Assembly (NCBI GenBank): GCA_023128035.1
Contig: JAGMES010000102.1
Coordinates: 1 to 15,363 of the forward strand
From: Halanaerobiales bacterium
GTDB lineage: Bacteria > Bacillota_F > Halanaerobiia > DY22613
Direction: 5' to 3'
DNA length: 15,363 nucleotides
How positions within the stretch are numbered: position 1 is the stretch's first letter; each line of letters starts with the position of its first letter. The translations under genes were made by a program, and so were the position numbers. A model generated the notes under the pieces. The model ran no database searches and had not been told where the DNA came from. It worked only from the letters and a program-made list of their open reading frames with translations. Positions 1 to 6,087 of the stretch are shown in pieces.

Positions 1-1828
1 GGAAGTAAGAACCAGAACTTTGTTTATATAGCATTATAAAACTATTAGTCTGTTCATCTGAATTATGTTCTATATCTTCATCATATAATATACCAGAAGA
101 TACTGACTGTATCTCACAATGAGCATCTAAACTACCATTACCATCTACAGTTACGCTTGGTGTAAAACCGCTGCCCCAGACAGCCCCGAAATGTTCATGA
201 AGATATTCATGAGTCGCACTATCCATAGTAATCCCATGTCTTTCTTCTCCTAATCCTAAATTAGTTTTATTAACTGCGTCCCAATATATAATTGCAGCAT
301 AAACAAAGCCTGAAGTAAAATCCCAAGGTGTTTGACTTGCTATCAAAACTCCAGAACTGTCATAATAAAAGAACCATAGACCTTCTACATCGTCTACAAC
401 AACCGTGTCACCAGTACTAGTAAACTTAACTCCTAATGAATAAAAATCAAATGATGTTGCTACTGGTTGTATAGAAAATGTCATATCAATCGCTGTAAAC
501 GCAATAGTAGAGTCTGTTCTATTTGGAAATCCAGTAGGTTCTAGTGTTTTATTAAATATATCAGAGTTATACCAACGGCTATTAGTGTTGTCCCATTGGA
601 TTAAATCTCCAGCTGCAGCAGAATCAATTAATACATCACTTAATTCTTCTAAATTAGGCTGAGGAATTATTTTTACTAGTATTACACCTTCTTCCGCGTG
701 CTTCCTTAATACAACACCAATAAATACTTGGCTATTAGGTTGCTCTGGTAATGTCCCAGATAATTCCCCAGTAGTAGCACTTAAGAATGCTGGACCGCCA
801 TCTGCTACAGCAAATGAAGTATCCATTCCACGAACCAACCCAAATACAGTTACATATCCAAACTGTTGACTAGTTATATCTTCTGTTGCGACAGCTATTG
901 TTGCGTTCGCTATGATATGATTTGTAGCTGATGCTAGTCCTATTGTAGGTTTAGCCCCATCTGCACCAGATATATAAACTGGGCTGCCATTAGTGATAGT
1001 CTCGCCACTTGTATTTTTTGCTCTAATTAATAATTCTTGCCCAATTTGTAAATTAACATTACCACCTGGTAACCCAAATTCTAATGTTCCACAATCGTTA
1101 TTCCACTGAAGTCTTCCTTCATTGAACCCATCAGTAAAGTCAGTATCAAATTGGATATAACCTGGATCTATGATATGGTTATCATCCATATCTAGATTAC
1201 CAGTCATAGGTAATGATCCATCCCTAAATAGGTAGTCTTCATTTACTATATGACCATAATCATCTGCTATTAAATGATAATATTCTTTAGGTTTTGTGGG
1301 ATCGCCACCTTGTAACTTTTGAAGATTATTATGTGGACCTACGCCTCCACCATCTGTAATTACTTGTTGTGGGTTCTTAATGTATTCTAGTACTTCTTCT
1401 TTTTGATCTAGGTCATCGAAGTGGATACCTTCGTCTTCTATATGTATATTGATATTATTATCTAGTGTAGAAATATCATCTTTTATTGTTTTTTCCGCGG
1501 AAATTAATGAATCTATAGATTTTTTTGCGGAAGATATATCTTTGGTAGATGTATTAACTTGCTCTTCTATCTTTGGGTTATAATCTTTACCATCTAGCCC
1601 TGGTTTGCCATCTAATCCATTTGAACCATCAATACCATTTAACCCATCAATACCTGGATTCCCATCTGTCCCATCCTTACCTTTTACAGTTTGGATTAGG
1701 AAAGTGTCTGGATCGACCTGTGAGGTTATGCTGTTCTGCGAGTGTTGTTTTAGTGACTTATTCCCGATATCTATACCAGTTACTTTACCATCTTTATTTT
1801 TTTTAATAGTGATCTTATTTTTTGCCAT
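1..1828 (-). CDS. Tail fibre-like protein with collagen-like stretch (3' end cut by window)
   Basis: The frame is open from an ATG at 1828 to the left edge with no stop, giving at least 609 residues. Residues 50-82 are a run of G-x-y triplets (GKDGTDGNPG... to GLDGKD), a collagen-like triple-helix stretch common in trimeric phage fibres. A polar helical segment (about 85-150) follows, then the phrase DGSLPMTGNLDM, which is typical of phage tail fibres, and NTSGETITNGSPVYISGA, a phrase seen in many phage structural proteins. This supports a trimeric tail or receptor-binding protein; the receptor is unknown and the C-terminal tip is missing. The start lies 4 nt after the stop of the upstream 87-residue gene, so the two are probably co-transcribed; the Shine-Dalgarno site is weak (TTGGAAT). 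The fold class is fairly sure, the exact role less so. Confidence 0.8.
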   Translation of the reverse strand, partial: MAKNKITIKKNKDGKVTGIDIGNKSLKQHSQNSITSQVDPDTFLIQTVKGKDGTDGNPGIDGLNGIDGSNGLDGKPGLDGKDYNPKIEEQVNTSTKDISSAKKSIDSLISAEKTIKDDISTLDNNINIHIEDEGIHFDDLDQKEEVLEYIKNPQQVITDGGGVGPHNNLQKLQGGDPTKPKEYYHLIADDYGHIVNEDYLFRDGSLPMTGNLDMDDNHIIDPGYIQFDTDFTDGFNEGRLQWNNDCGTLEFGLPGGNVNLQIGQELLIRAKNTSGETITNGSPVYISGADGAKPTIGLASATNHIIANATIAVATEDITSQQFGYVTVFGLVRGMDTSFAVADGGPAFLSATTGELSGTLPEQPNSQVFIGVVLRKHAEEGVILVKIIPQPNLEELSDVLIDSAAAGDLIQWDNTNSRWYNSDIFNKTLEPTGFPNRTDSTIAFTAIDMTFSIQPVATSFDFYSLGVKFTSTGDTVVVDDVEGLWFFYYDSSGVLIASQTPWDFTSGFVYAAIIYWDAVNKTNLGLGEERHGITMDSATHEYLHEHFGAVWGSGFTPSVTVDGNGSLDAHCEIQSVSSGILYDEDIEHNSDEQTNSFIMLYKQSSGSYF

Positions 1829-1832
1829 CTAT

Positions 1833-2096
1833 TTATTCCAAATTTTTATGTTTAAATGTTTTTAGTAGATTCCAACACATCGCTCTTCTGTTCCTAATTA
1901 CCCTCAATTCTTCGTAATAATATTGAAGCATACCATTACTTGATTCTTCTTTTTTATCTAATTCTTCAATTAATAATAATATAAAATCAGTTTGAGATGG
2001 GCGAGTTCCATCTGTTGGGTTGTCGGGAACGTTTAAATCCATATTGTCTAAATTAAATTCGTCTTCGTTATTTTTATCTTCTTTTCTCCAGTTCAT
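1833..2096 (-). CDS. Hypothetical 87-residue protein upstream of tail fibre
   Basis: I do not recognise a family. The N-terminal 35 residues are acidic and Asn/Asp-rich (NNEDEFNLDNMDLNVPDN); the C-terminal half is a predicted helix (ILLLIEELDKKEES...YYYEELRVIRNRRAMCW) ending in a basic patch. The start is supported by a good Shine-Dalgarno site (TTAGGAGC) 6 nt before the ATG. It ends 4 nt before the tail-fibre start, so translation is probably coupled. A small helical protein just before a fibre gene could be a chaperone or a structural connector, but that is only positional inference. Confidence 0.65.
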   Translation of the reverse strand: MNWRKEDKNNEDEFNLDNMDLNVPDNPTDGTRPSQTDFILLLIEELDKKEESSNGMLQYYYEELRVIRNRRAMCWNLLKTFKHKNLE

Positions 2097-2125
2097 AGTA
2101 TAGCTCCTAACTCCATTATATCGAC

Positions 2126-2155
2126 ATTAAACCCTTATATTTACGCACTTTTACA
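2126..2155 (-). promoter_or_regulatory. Weak candidate leftward promoter
   Basis: On the minus strand AAAAGTG (AGTG at 2149-2146) is followed 14 nt later by TTTAAT (2131-2126). It has the AAAGTG element and spacing of the better promoters in this window but a poorer -10 box and no TGn extension. It would serve the 87-residue and tail-fibre genes. It may also be chance in AT-rich DNA. Confidence 0.25.
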
Positions 2156-2163
2156 TCAATAAG

Positions 2164-2260
2164 TTGAACGACCGTCAATGAGGACAGTAAAATTTACACC
2201 GTTATCTTTATCATTTACGTAATGTTTGGTAATTTTACGTGTTTCAAAGTGGTCGTTCAA
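2164..2260. repeat. 10-bp inverted repeat TTGAACGACC / GGTCGTTCAA
   Basis: The arms lie at 2164-2173 and 2251-2260 and are perfect, separated by 77 bp. Each arm sits at the edge of a promoter-like AAAGTG element: a leftward one at 2146-2152 and a rightward one at 2246-2251. The arms could be two operator half-sites for one regulator acting on divergent transcription, or the ends of a large weak stem. The binding protein is not identifiable. Confidence 0.5.
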
Positions 2261-2270
2261 TATCTTTAAT
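2242..2270 (+). promoter_or_regulatory. Weak candidate rightward promoter
   Basis: TTTCAAAGTG is followed 13 nt after AGTG (2248-2251) by TTTAAT (2265-2270). The spacing matches the AGTG promoters elsewhere in the window, but the -10 is poor and lacks TGn. It overlaps the right arm of the inverted repeat, which would fit repressor control. It would feed the structured RNA downstream. Confidence 0.25.
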
Positions 2271-2316
2271 TCCGCGAATTAATAAATAATACCTTTTTTT
2301 TTATTTTATTTTTTAC

Positions 2317-2345
2317 TATCTAGTGCTTTTATTTTGTGGTATTAT
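2317..2345 (+). promoter_or_regulatory. AGTG-type promoter with extended -10
   Basis: The -10 box is TATTAT (2340-2345) with an extended TGG just before it. AGTG at 2322-2325 lies 14 nt upstream of the -10 box, the same place as in the other AGTG promoters of this window. The -35 hexamer itself is poor (TATCTA). There is no coding gene behind it, only the strongly folded segment 2362-2460. Confidence 0.5.
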
Positions 2346-2351
2346 CATTTA

Positions 2352-2475
2352 CCTAGTATCTGGGAGCATCGGCAGAAGTAAGAATAGTAGCCTATATTAC
2401 CAATGTCGATGCTCTTCTATTAGAACAATAGCCCCAATCCAAGAACTGGACAAGGGCTATCGCTTAGAAGAAGAA
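2352..2475 (+). ncRNA. Candidate structured non-coding RNA (two hairpins)
   Basis: The first hairpin pairs GAGCATCGGCA (2364-2374) with TGTCGATGCTC (2404-2414), 11 bp with one G-U. Inside it GTAA/TTAC (2378-2381 with 2397-2400) and ATAG/CTAT (2384-2387 with 2392-2395) continue the stem to a 4-nt loop. The second pairs ATAGCCC (2428-2434) with GGGCTAT (2454-2460), then a symmetric CAA/CAA internal loop, then TCCA/TGGA around an AGAAC loop. TTCTA (2415-2419) can also pair with TAGAA (2465-2469), enclosing the second hairpin. An extended -10 promoter lies 7-15 bp upstream. The only overlapping ORF starts at a GTG upstream of the predicted transcription start and has no ribosome binding site. The 3' end is not clear: no U-tract hairpin is seen. 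I cannot match it to a known RNA family. Confidence 0.5.
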
Positions 2476-2517
2476 CGCATTATGAACGTTACTTATTATT
2501 TTTCGACAATATTCTAC

Positions 2518-3063
2518 TTATTCCTTTAAATTTTTTATGATCCTCTTAGTTGTCTTGCTTTGGTTCCTATCCAATACTTTTGCCAATCTTAATTTATCAT
2601 TAGAATTTATATATTCTTTGGCTGTAGTTACACTTTGGACTAATTCACGCTGGAAAATAGATTTGTGATAAATTTCGCGGAATAGAAAGAACAAAGCAAC
2701 AATCAATACAAATCCACCAGCCAACGCTAGAGCCTTCAAAAACATTGACATGACAATGACAAGGATTAAGCATAATAATGAACTGGTGAGCAAGCCAAGA
2801 CCCCACAATCGAGAGCCAAGAGTTATTAATACAATAGATACAAACGTTGACAAAATAAGCGGCGATATAAAGTAGACTAATCGCTGACTAATTACAAGTT
2901 CCTGGTATGTCAGCTTACCTTCTTCGACATCCTTGATTGTCTGTTCTTCGACCTTCTTAATAACTGTATCATTTAATTTATTAACTTTTGATGCTTGACT
3001 CAGATGACAAGAGCCTATAAATAATAGTAATGGTAAGATAAGTAACACTAATATTTTATTCAT
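2518..3063 (-). CDS. Putative membrane lipoprotein, 181 residues
   Basis: The N-terminus is a signal peptide with a lipobox-like end (LLLFIGSC, Cys19), suggesting lipidation. A polar helix (residues 25-60) follows, then three hydrophobic segments at about 62-82, 87-108 and 111-129, then a basic helical tail (to TKRIIKNLKE). I do not recognise a family. Its stop is followed by the non-coding region before the tail-fibre pair, and its start overlaps the stop of the preceding gene (TAATG), so translation is coupled. GGGAG lies 6 nt before the ATG. Small membrane proteins near fibre genes are often holins, spanins or other lysis proteins, but no endolysin is visible here, so lysis is only a guess. 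Confidence 0.7.
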   Translation of the reverse strand: MNKILVLLILPLLLFIGSCHLSQASKVNKLNDTVIKKVEEQTIKDVEEGKLTYQELVISQRLVYFISPLILSTFVSIVLITLGSRLWGLGLLTSSLLCLILVIVMSMFLKALALAGGFVLIVALFFLFREIYHKSIFQRELVQSVTTAKEYINSNDKLRLAKVLDRNQSKTTKRIIKNLKE

Positions 3064-3224
3064 TATCTACTCCCATAAGTTTTTTTATTAATATCTTCTA
3101 GAAACTTTGCAATTGAAGATAAAGTTATTTTAATGTTATTGATATCTGTTTTTATAGGAGCAATTTCGTCGAGAATAAAATCTACGATAAATTGTGACTG
3201 TTCCATTGTTTCTTTATCATTCAT
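3063..3224 (-). CDS. Small helical protein, 53 residues
   Basis: The frame runs from ATG at 3224 to a TAA that shares its last A with the next gene's ATG (TAATG), a strong sign of translational coupling. The product (MNDKETMEQSQFIVDFILDE... ending NKKTYGSR) has regularly spaced hydrophobics (IVDFILDEI, INNIKITLSSIAKFL) as in an amphipathic helix or short coiled coil. A purine-rich GTGGAATTAGG precedes the start; a second ATG 4 nt downstream is out of frame and gives only 12 residues, so the first was chosen. No family is recognised. Similar small coiled-coil proteins occur beside phage membrane proteins. Confidence 0.65.
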   Translation of the reverse strand: MNDKETMEQSQFIVDFILDEIAPIKTDINNIKITLSSIAKFLEDINKKTYGSR

Positions 3225-3264
3225 ATCCTAATTCCACTAAATGCTTCGTAATATCTTCTTATTC

Positions 3265-3281
3265 ATACCTATTATTAGAAA
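3265..3281. repeat. 17-bp direct repeat, copy 1
   Basis: ATACCTATTATTAGAAA overlaps the stop codon of the 112-residue gene. It matches the copy at 3645-3661 at 16 of 17 positions in the same orientation. Confidence 0.6.
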
Positions 3282-3613
3282 TTAACCATATACATATTGA
3301 ATTCTTTTTCTATATTCTCAATTTTACAATCTACCCGAAATTCATATTTAACGGATTCTCTAAATGATTGTAATCTTAAAAATTCAAAATCATCTACAAC
3401 GCCATCTTCTTTATAATAAGATACTAACTCATTATATTTTATATCAACCTCTTTCTTATAATCCCTTCTAAAATCTTCAGTTTTTAAACATGCCCAAGCA
3501 AAAACACTAATACATACAATAAAAATTAAAGAATGTAGTATATTTCCACAATTCCGATCCCACCAATCATTTAACTTCTCAAACAATTTAGACCTAATAT
3601 TTTTATGACTCAT
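3275..3613 (-). CDS. Single-span membrane protein, 112 residues
   Basis: A basic/aromatic N-terminus (residues 1-24, with NDWWDRN) is followed by one hydrophobic span at about 25-43 (ILHSLIFIVCISVFAWACL) and a charged helical C-terminal domain with many Tyr, Glu and Lys. By the positive-inside rule the N-terminus is probably cytoplasmic and the C-terminal part outside. The start has a good Shine-Dalgarno site (AAGGAGAAG). No family is recognised. A one-span protein with a helical exterior could be a lysis accessory (spanin-like) or a superinfection factor, but nothing proves this. The gene is bracketed by 17-bp direct repeats, one at its stop and one about 30 bp upstream of its start, as if it were an inserted unit. 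Confidence 0.65.
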   Translation of the reverse strand: MSHKNIRSKLFEKLNDWWDRNCGNILHSLIFIVCISVFAWACLKTEDFRRDYKKEVDIKYNELVSYYKEDGVVDDFEFLRLQSFRESVKYEFRVDCKIENIEKEFNMYMVNF

Positions 3614-3644
3614 TTACTCTTCTCCTTATTTAAAATTAATACTT

Positions 3645-3661
3645 ATACCTATTATTCGAAA
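3645..3661. repeat. 17-bp direct repeat, copy 2
   Basis: ATACCTATTATTCGAAA lies about 30 bp upstream of the 112-residue gene's start, in the gap between divergent genes. On the minus strand it reads TTTCGAATAATAGGTAT, followed by AAG, so it contains a TATAAG that might act as a -10 box for that gene. Confidence 0.6.
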
Positions 3662-3697
3662 ATAAAAGATAAAAACCTTTAAAAAATTGAGGAATAG

Positions 3698-4030
3698 ATG
3701 TTTAATTTTTTTATATCATTAATTATATCAATAATGTTAGCCTTTGGAATGGCGATAGCTTTAGTCGAGGAAGGTGACCAATTCCCAATTCGCCCCTGGA
3801 GGCTGAGGATTCAGCTGGTGATACGTAAATTATTTGGACGTAAGTGGAGCAGAGTTCTTAAATGTGTTACCTGTGCGTCAATGTGGACTGCCCTCGTAGC
3901 AGATGGAGTACTTTGCCTAGTTAACCTAGTATTTTTTGGAACTTTCTATTTTTTTTGGCCATTCAGCGGATTCATCGTTCTAGGAATCACTTTTGTTATA
4001 ATTGAATTACTCAATTCGTTAGATCAGTAA
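3698..4030 (+). CDS. Small membrane protein with CxxC motif (DUF1360-like?)
   Basis: The product has an N-terminal hydrophobic segment (about 3-23), a basic loop (RPWRLRIQLVIRKLFGRKW), the motif LKCVTCASMW (Cys56 and Cys59) leading into a second hydrophobic segment (about 63-83), and a third at about 88-105. The CxxC followed by a short gap and Trp at the start of a membrane helix resembles small phage and bacterial membrane proteins of the DUF1360 type; this is recognition from memory, not a search. GAGGAAT precedes the ATG. It is the only plus-strand gene between two minus-strand blocks and is followed by the terminator at 4110-4144. Its own promoter is not evident. Confidence 0.65.
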   Translation: MFNFFISLIISIMLAFGMAIALVEEGDQFPIRPWRLRIQLVIRKLFGRKWSRVLKCVTCASMWTALVADGVLCLVNLVFFGTFYFFWPFSGFIVLGITFVIIELLNSLDQ

Positions 4031-4037
4031 AATTAAA

Positions 4038-4066
4038 TTGAAAGTGATTTATTTTTTTGGTATAGT
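4038..4066 (+). promoter_or_regulatory. Strong AGTG-type promoter TTGAAA-N17-TATAGT
   Basis: The -35 TTGAAA (4038-4043) and -10 TATAGT (4061-4066) are 17 bp apart, with an extended TGG before the -10 and the shared AAAGTG directly after TTG. It is the best promoter match in the window. It lies after the stop of the 110-residue gene and only about 45 bp before a terminator hairpin, with no ORF between. Confidence 0.75.
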
Positions 4067-4072
4067 ACTTTA

Positions 4073-4144
4073 GTAATAATAAAATTAATTATTAAAATTC
4101 TTTCGTTTAGGGGAGTTGGCTACGTGGCTAACTCCCCGTTTTAT
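4073..4144 (+). ncRNA. Candidate small RNA, about 72 nt, bounded by promoter and terminator
   Basis: A transcript from the strong promoter at 4038-4066 would start near 4073 and stop at the hairpin at 4110-4137. The 5' part is AT-rich and can form a weak hairpin (TAATAAT/ATTATTA, about 4074-4095), followed by a single-stranded stretch TTCTTTCGTTTA before the terminator stem. There is no start codon with a ribosome binding site. This is the layout of a minimal small regulatory RNA; the target is unknown. Confidence 0.4.
4110..4144 (+). terminator. Rho-independent terminator
   Basis: GGGGAGTTGGC (4110-4120) pairs with GCTAACTCCCC (4127-4137) over 11 bp with one G-U and a 6-nt loop TACGTG, followed by GTTTTAT. 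It ends plus-strand transcription from the 110-residue gene and from the promoter at 4038. The minus-strand operon ending at 4184 converges on it, and it may also work in that direction. Confidence 0.8.
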
Positions 4145-4183
4145 AATTCCTACCAATAATACTAATGTTTACAGTAAAATATT

Positions 4184-4372
4184 TTAATGTAACTCTTTTA
4201 ATAGTTTACTAACTGTATAACCTGATAAATGTAATTGGCACATGATGTCTGATTTTGAATATCCAAGATAATTATAGATATATACTGCTGTCTTATCCAT
4301 CTCGAATTCTTTAAAAGTGATTTTAATATCTTCTACTTTCTTTGTTTGTTCGTCATACTTTAATAATTTCAT
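4184..4372 (-). CDS. Small HTH DNA-binding protein, 62 residues
   Basis: The C-terminal part, about residues 34-61 (YLGYSKSDIMCQLHLS then GYTVSKLLKEL), has the pattern of a helix-turn-helix: helix, Gly/Ser turn, then a recognition helix as in resolvase or sigma region-4-like HTHs. The N-terminal half is charged and may form a short beta/helix segment. AAGGATT 6 nt before the ATG overlaps the stop of the preceding gene (2-nt gap). It is the last gene of the five-gene operon. It could regulate the operon, but it is not clearly of the Xre type seen in restriction-modification controller proteins. Confidence 0.6.
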   Translation of the reverse strand: MKLLKYDEQTKKVEDIKITFKEFEMDKTAVYIYNYLGYSKSDIMCQLHLSGYTVSKLLKELH

Positions 4373-4374
4373 CT

Positions 4375-4890
4375 TTAATCCTTATAACTATATTCTATAC
4401 AGTCTTTTGGTATGTTATTATAATTAACCCAGAAAAAGGAAGCATTACTAGTCGATGGTCTTGTCTTCTGTTCTTCTATCTGTTTTATATTGTATTTTGA
4501 TAGCCACTTATTTAGCCGCGAAACATTAATTATATACCATTTTTCTAATCCATCTTCGTTCTCATTAAGATATCCGTGGAAATAATATTGACTACATATA
4601 TTAAAGAACTCTCCCTTCTCCTTACTATGTCTATTCTGATAGAACTCCATTGTGAATGTATTGAAGCTGGACTTCTCGTTCCTTAGAATCTTCTCTTGTA
4701 ATGTAATCTTAGTACCATTCTGTCGTTCTATGATTGTATCTATATGGAATTCACGGTCTAATACTTCATTATTATTTGCTTCTGTATTTGTTCTTTTGAT
4801 TTTTGTTGTCTGTAATAACTCAGTATAGACAGCATCAATAAATGGTGATGTCTTTTTGCTGAGTTCTAAATCTTCATGAAAACTATTCAT
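4375..4890 (-). CDS. Possible PD-(D/E)XK-type nuclease, 171 residues
   Basis: The central segment has Asp51 in a beta-strand-like stretch (REFHIDTIIE), a turn, then a second strand ending in Gln-Glu-Lys (TKITLQEKILR, residues 60-70). This is the spacing of a PD-(D/E)XK nuclease core, here with QEK or EK in place of the usual ExK. It is followed by TFTMEFYQNR and KGEFFNICSQYYFHGYL, the kind of helix/strand that follows such a core. The start overlaps the methyltransferase stop by 8 bp (ATGAATAG) and has an AAGGGG Shine-Dalgarno site. A nuclease right after a methyltransferase suggests restriction-modification, but it could also be a phage recombination or host-degradation nuclease. The active site is an inference from sequence pattern. 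Confidence 0.5.
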   Translation of the reverse strand: MNSFHEDLELSKKTSPFIDAVYTELLQTTKIKRTNTEANNNEVLDREFHIDTIIERQNGTKITLQEKILRNEKSSFNTFTMEFYQNRHSKEKGEFFNICSQYYFHGYLNENEDGLEKWYIINVSRLNKWLSKYNIKQIEEQKTRPSTSNASFFWVNYNNIPKDCIEYSYKD

Positions 4891-6085
4891 TGATACATCC
4901 CCTTTTTATTGCTATATTCAAGTTATCCTTATCAATGTCGCACCCCTTTGCTACTCTATTTAACTTACTAGCGGCAAGAAGGAACGTACCAGTACAGGCA
5001 AACGGGTCGTAGATTAAATCACCTATATTAGTAGAATTTTTAATTAACATCGTACCTAGTTCCTCTGGTTTTTGCCAGGTATGGTCTCTATCTGCCTGTC
5101 GTCCGTCAGGAGCGTTAATAGTGAAGCAGGAGTATTGTTCAGTACTATTGCCAGGCTTATTGATTTGTGGAGCATCTATTCCTCTGTAGTACAATATAAA
5201 TTGATAGTTTTTGATATAACTACTGTTTGGTTGTTTCTGACTGCCATTATCATACTTCCATACTAAGATATTAGTTAATTCGAAGTTAGGTATATCTTTT
5301 GATAGATAGGCGAGTACTTCTGACTGGTATGATCCAATACAAATGTACATTGAGCCTGTAGTTTTTACTTTTTCTGCCGCGGAAAAAATCCAATTACTAA
5401 AATCTGCGATATCATCTACATCAGTCGAATACGGTGGGTCAGTTAAAAGCAGGTCGCATTGTTCTTTATCTGCTAACCAGTCATTCATATCAGCGAGTGC
5501 TATAGTAGGTTTTGCGAAGTCTGATTGTTTATATTCTTCTATCCTCTTTTCTACTCTGATTTTTTTAGTTGCCATACCGGCATTCTTAACTTCTTTATTG
5601 GCAATTAATTCTTTTGCCCTTGGTTGGTCTTCTATAGGAAGTTTTGCTATCTTCTTTTCTTCTTTAATCTTATTAATAACTATTAATTGTGTTATTAATT
5701 CCCCGTTATCTTTTGCTTCCTTCTTTGCCTCTTCAACGATATCAGGATGCTTAAACATTTCTTGAGCATAATGTGATTGCTTCTTATCGATACCTTCTGG
5801 TAAAGATAACAGAGTTCCTGCACCGGAACCTTGTTCTGTTTTCTTCTTTTTAGGTATACTATTTAATATAGCCCCCATTCTGGCTTCGGCATCAATTACA
5901 ATTTCAGCAATATTTTGTCCATCTAGTAACGCTGCTTGATAAGCTTCATTTGCTTTATCTATTTTTTTAATAGTTGCTATTTTTAATTTATGGGCACTTA
6001 GTACTGCTTTGCCTATAATTACAAATTCTGACAAATCTTCTATGTTTGCCGGTACATTATTCACTCTAATATCCAATTCATTCAT
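4883..6085 (-). CDS. DNA methyltransferase (beta-class, N6-A or N4-C) with N-terminal ParB-like region
   Basis: The C-terminal half (about residues 195-400) is an amino-methyltransferase. Motif IV is TDPPYS (Asp216-Pro-Pro-Tyr219) and the AdoMet-binding motif I is YDPFACTGTFLLAA (residues 359-372), followed by CDID (motif II). Motif IV before motif I defines the beta class, which methylates the amino group of adenine or cytosine in DNA. The N-terminal 185 residues are helical and basic (AEARMGAILNSIPKK, KKQSHYAQEMF), resembling the ParB-related or DUF-type front ends found on phage methyltransferases. AAAGGAG precedes the ATG and the gap from the HNH gene is 2 nt. Roles could be protection of phage DNA against host restriction, or the modification half of a phage restriction-modification pair with the next gene. 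The target sequence cannot be read from the protein. Confidence 0.85.
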   Translation of the reverse strand: MNELDIRVNNVPANIEDLSEFVIIGKAVLSAHKLKIATIKKIDKANEAYQAALLDGQNIAEIVIDAEARMGAILNSIPKKKKTEQGSGAGTLLSLPEGIDKKQSHYAQEMFKHPDIVEEAKKEAKDNGELITQLIVINKIKEEKKIAKLPIEDQPRAKELIANKEVKNAGMATKKIRVEKRIEEYKQSDFAKPTIALADMNDWLADKEQCDLLLTDPPYSTDVDDIADFSNWIFSAAEKVKTTGSMYICIGSYQSEVLAYLSKDIPNFELTNILVWKYDNGSQKQPNSSYIKNYQFILYYRGIDAPQINKPGNSTEQYSCFTINAPDGRQADRDHTWQKPEELGTMLIKNSTNIGDLIYDPFACTGTFLLAASKLNRVAKGCDIDKDNLNIAIKRGCINE

Positions 6086-6087
6086 TC

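Noticed and set aside
1573..1865. Two plus-strand ORFs (77 and 86 residues) rich in His/Pro/Ser repeats
   Set aside because: They are antisense shadows of the collagen-like G-x-y repeats of the tail-fibre gene and lack ribosome binding sites.
2352..2475. tRNA or tmRNA
   Set aside because: The two-hairpin layout has no acceptor stem, no TTC loop and no CCA end.
2323..2529. Plus-strand ORF of 68 residues over the structured RNA
   Set aside because: It starts with GTG upstream of the predicted transcription start, has no Shine-Dalgarno site, and its composition reflects the hairpins rather than a protein.
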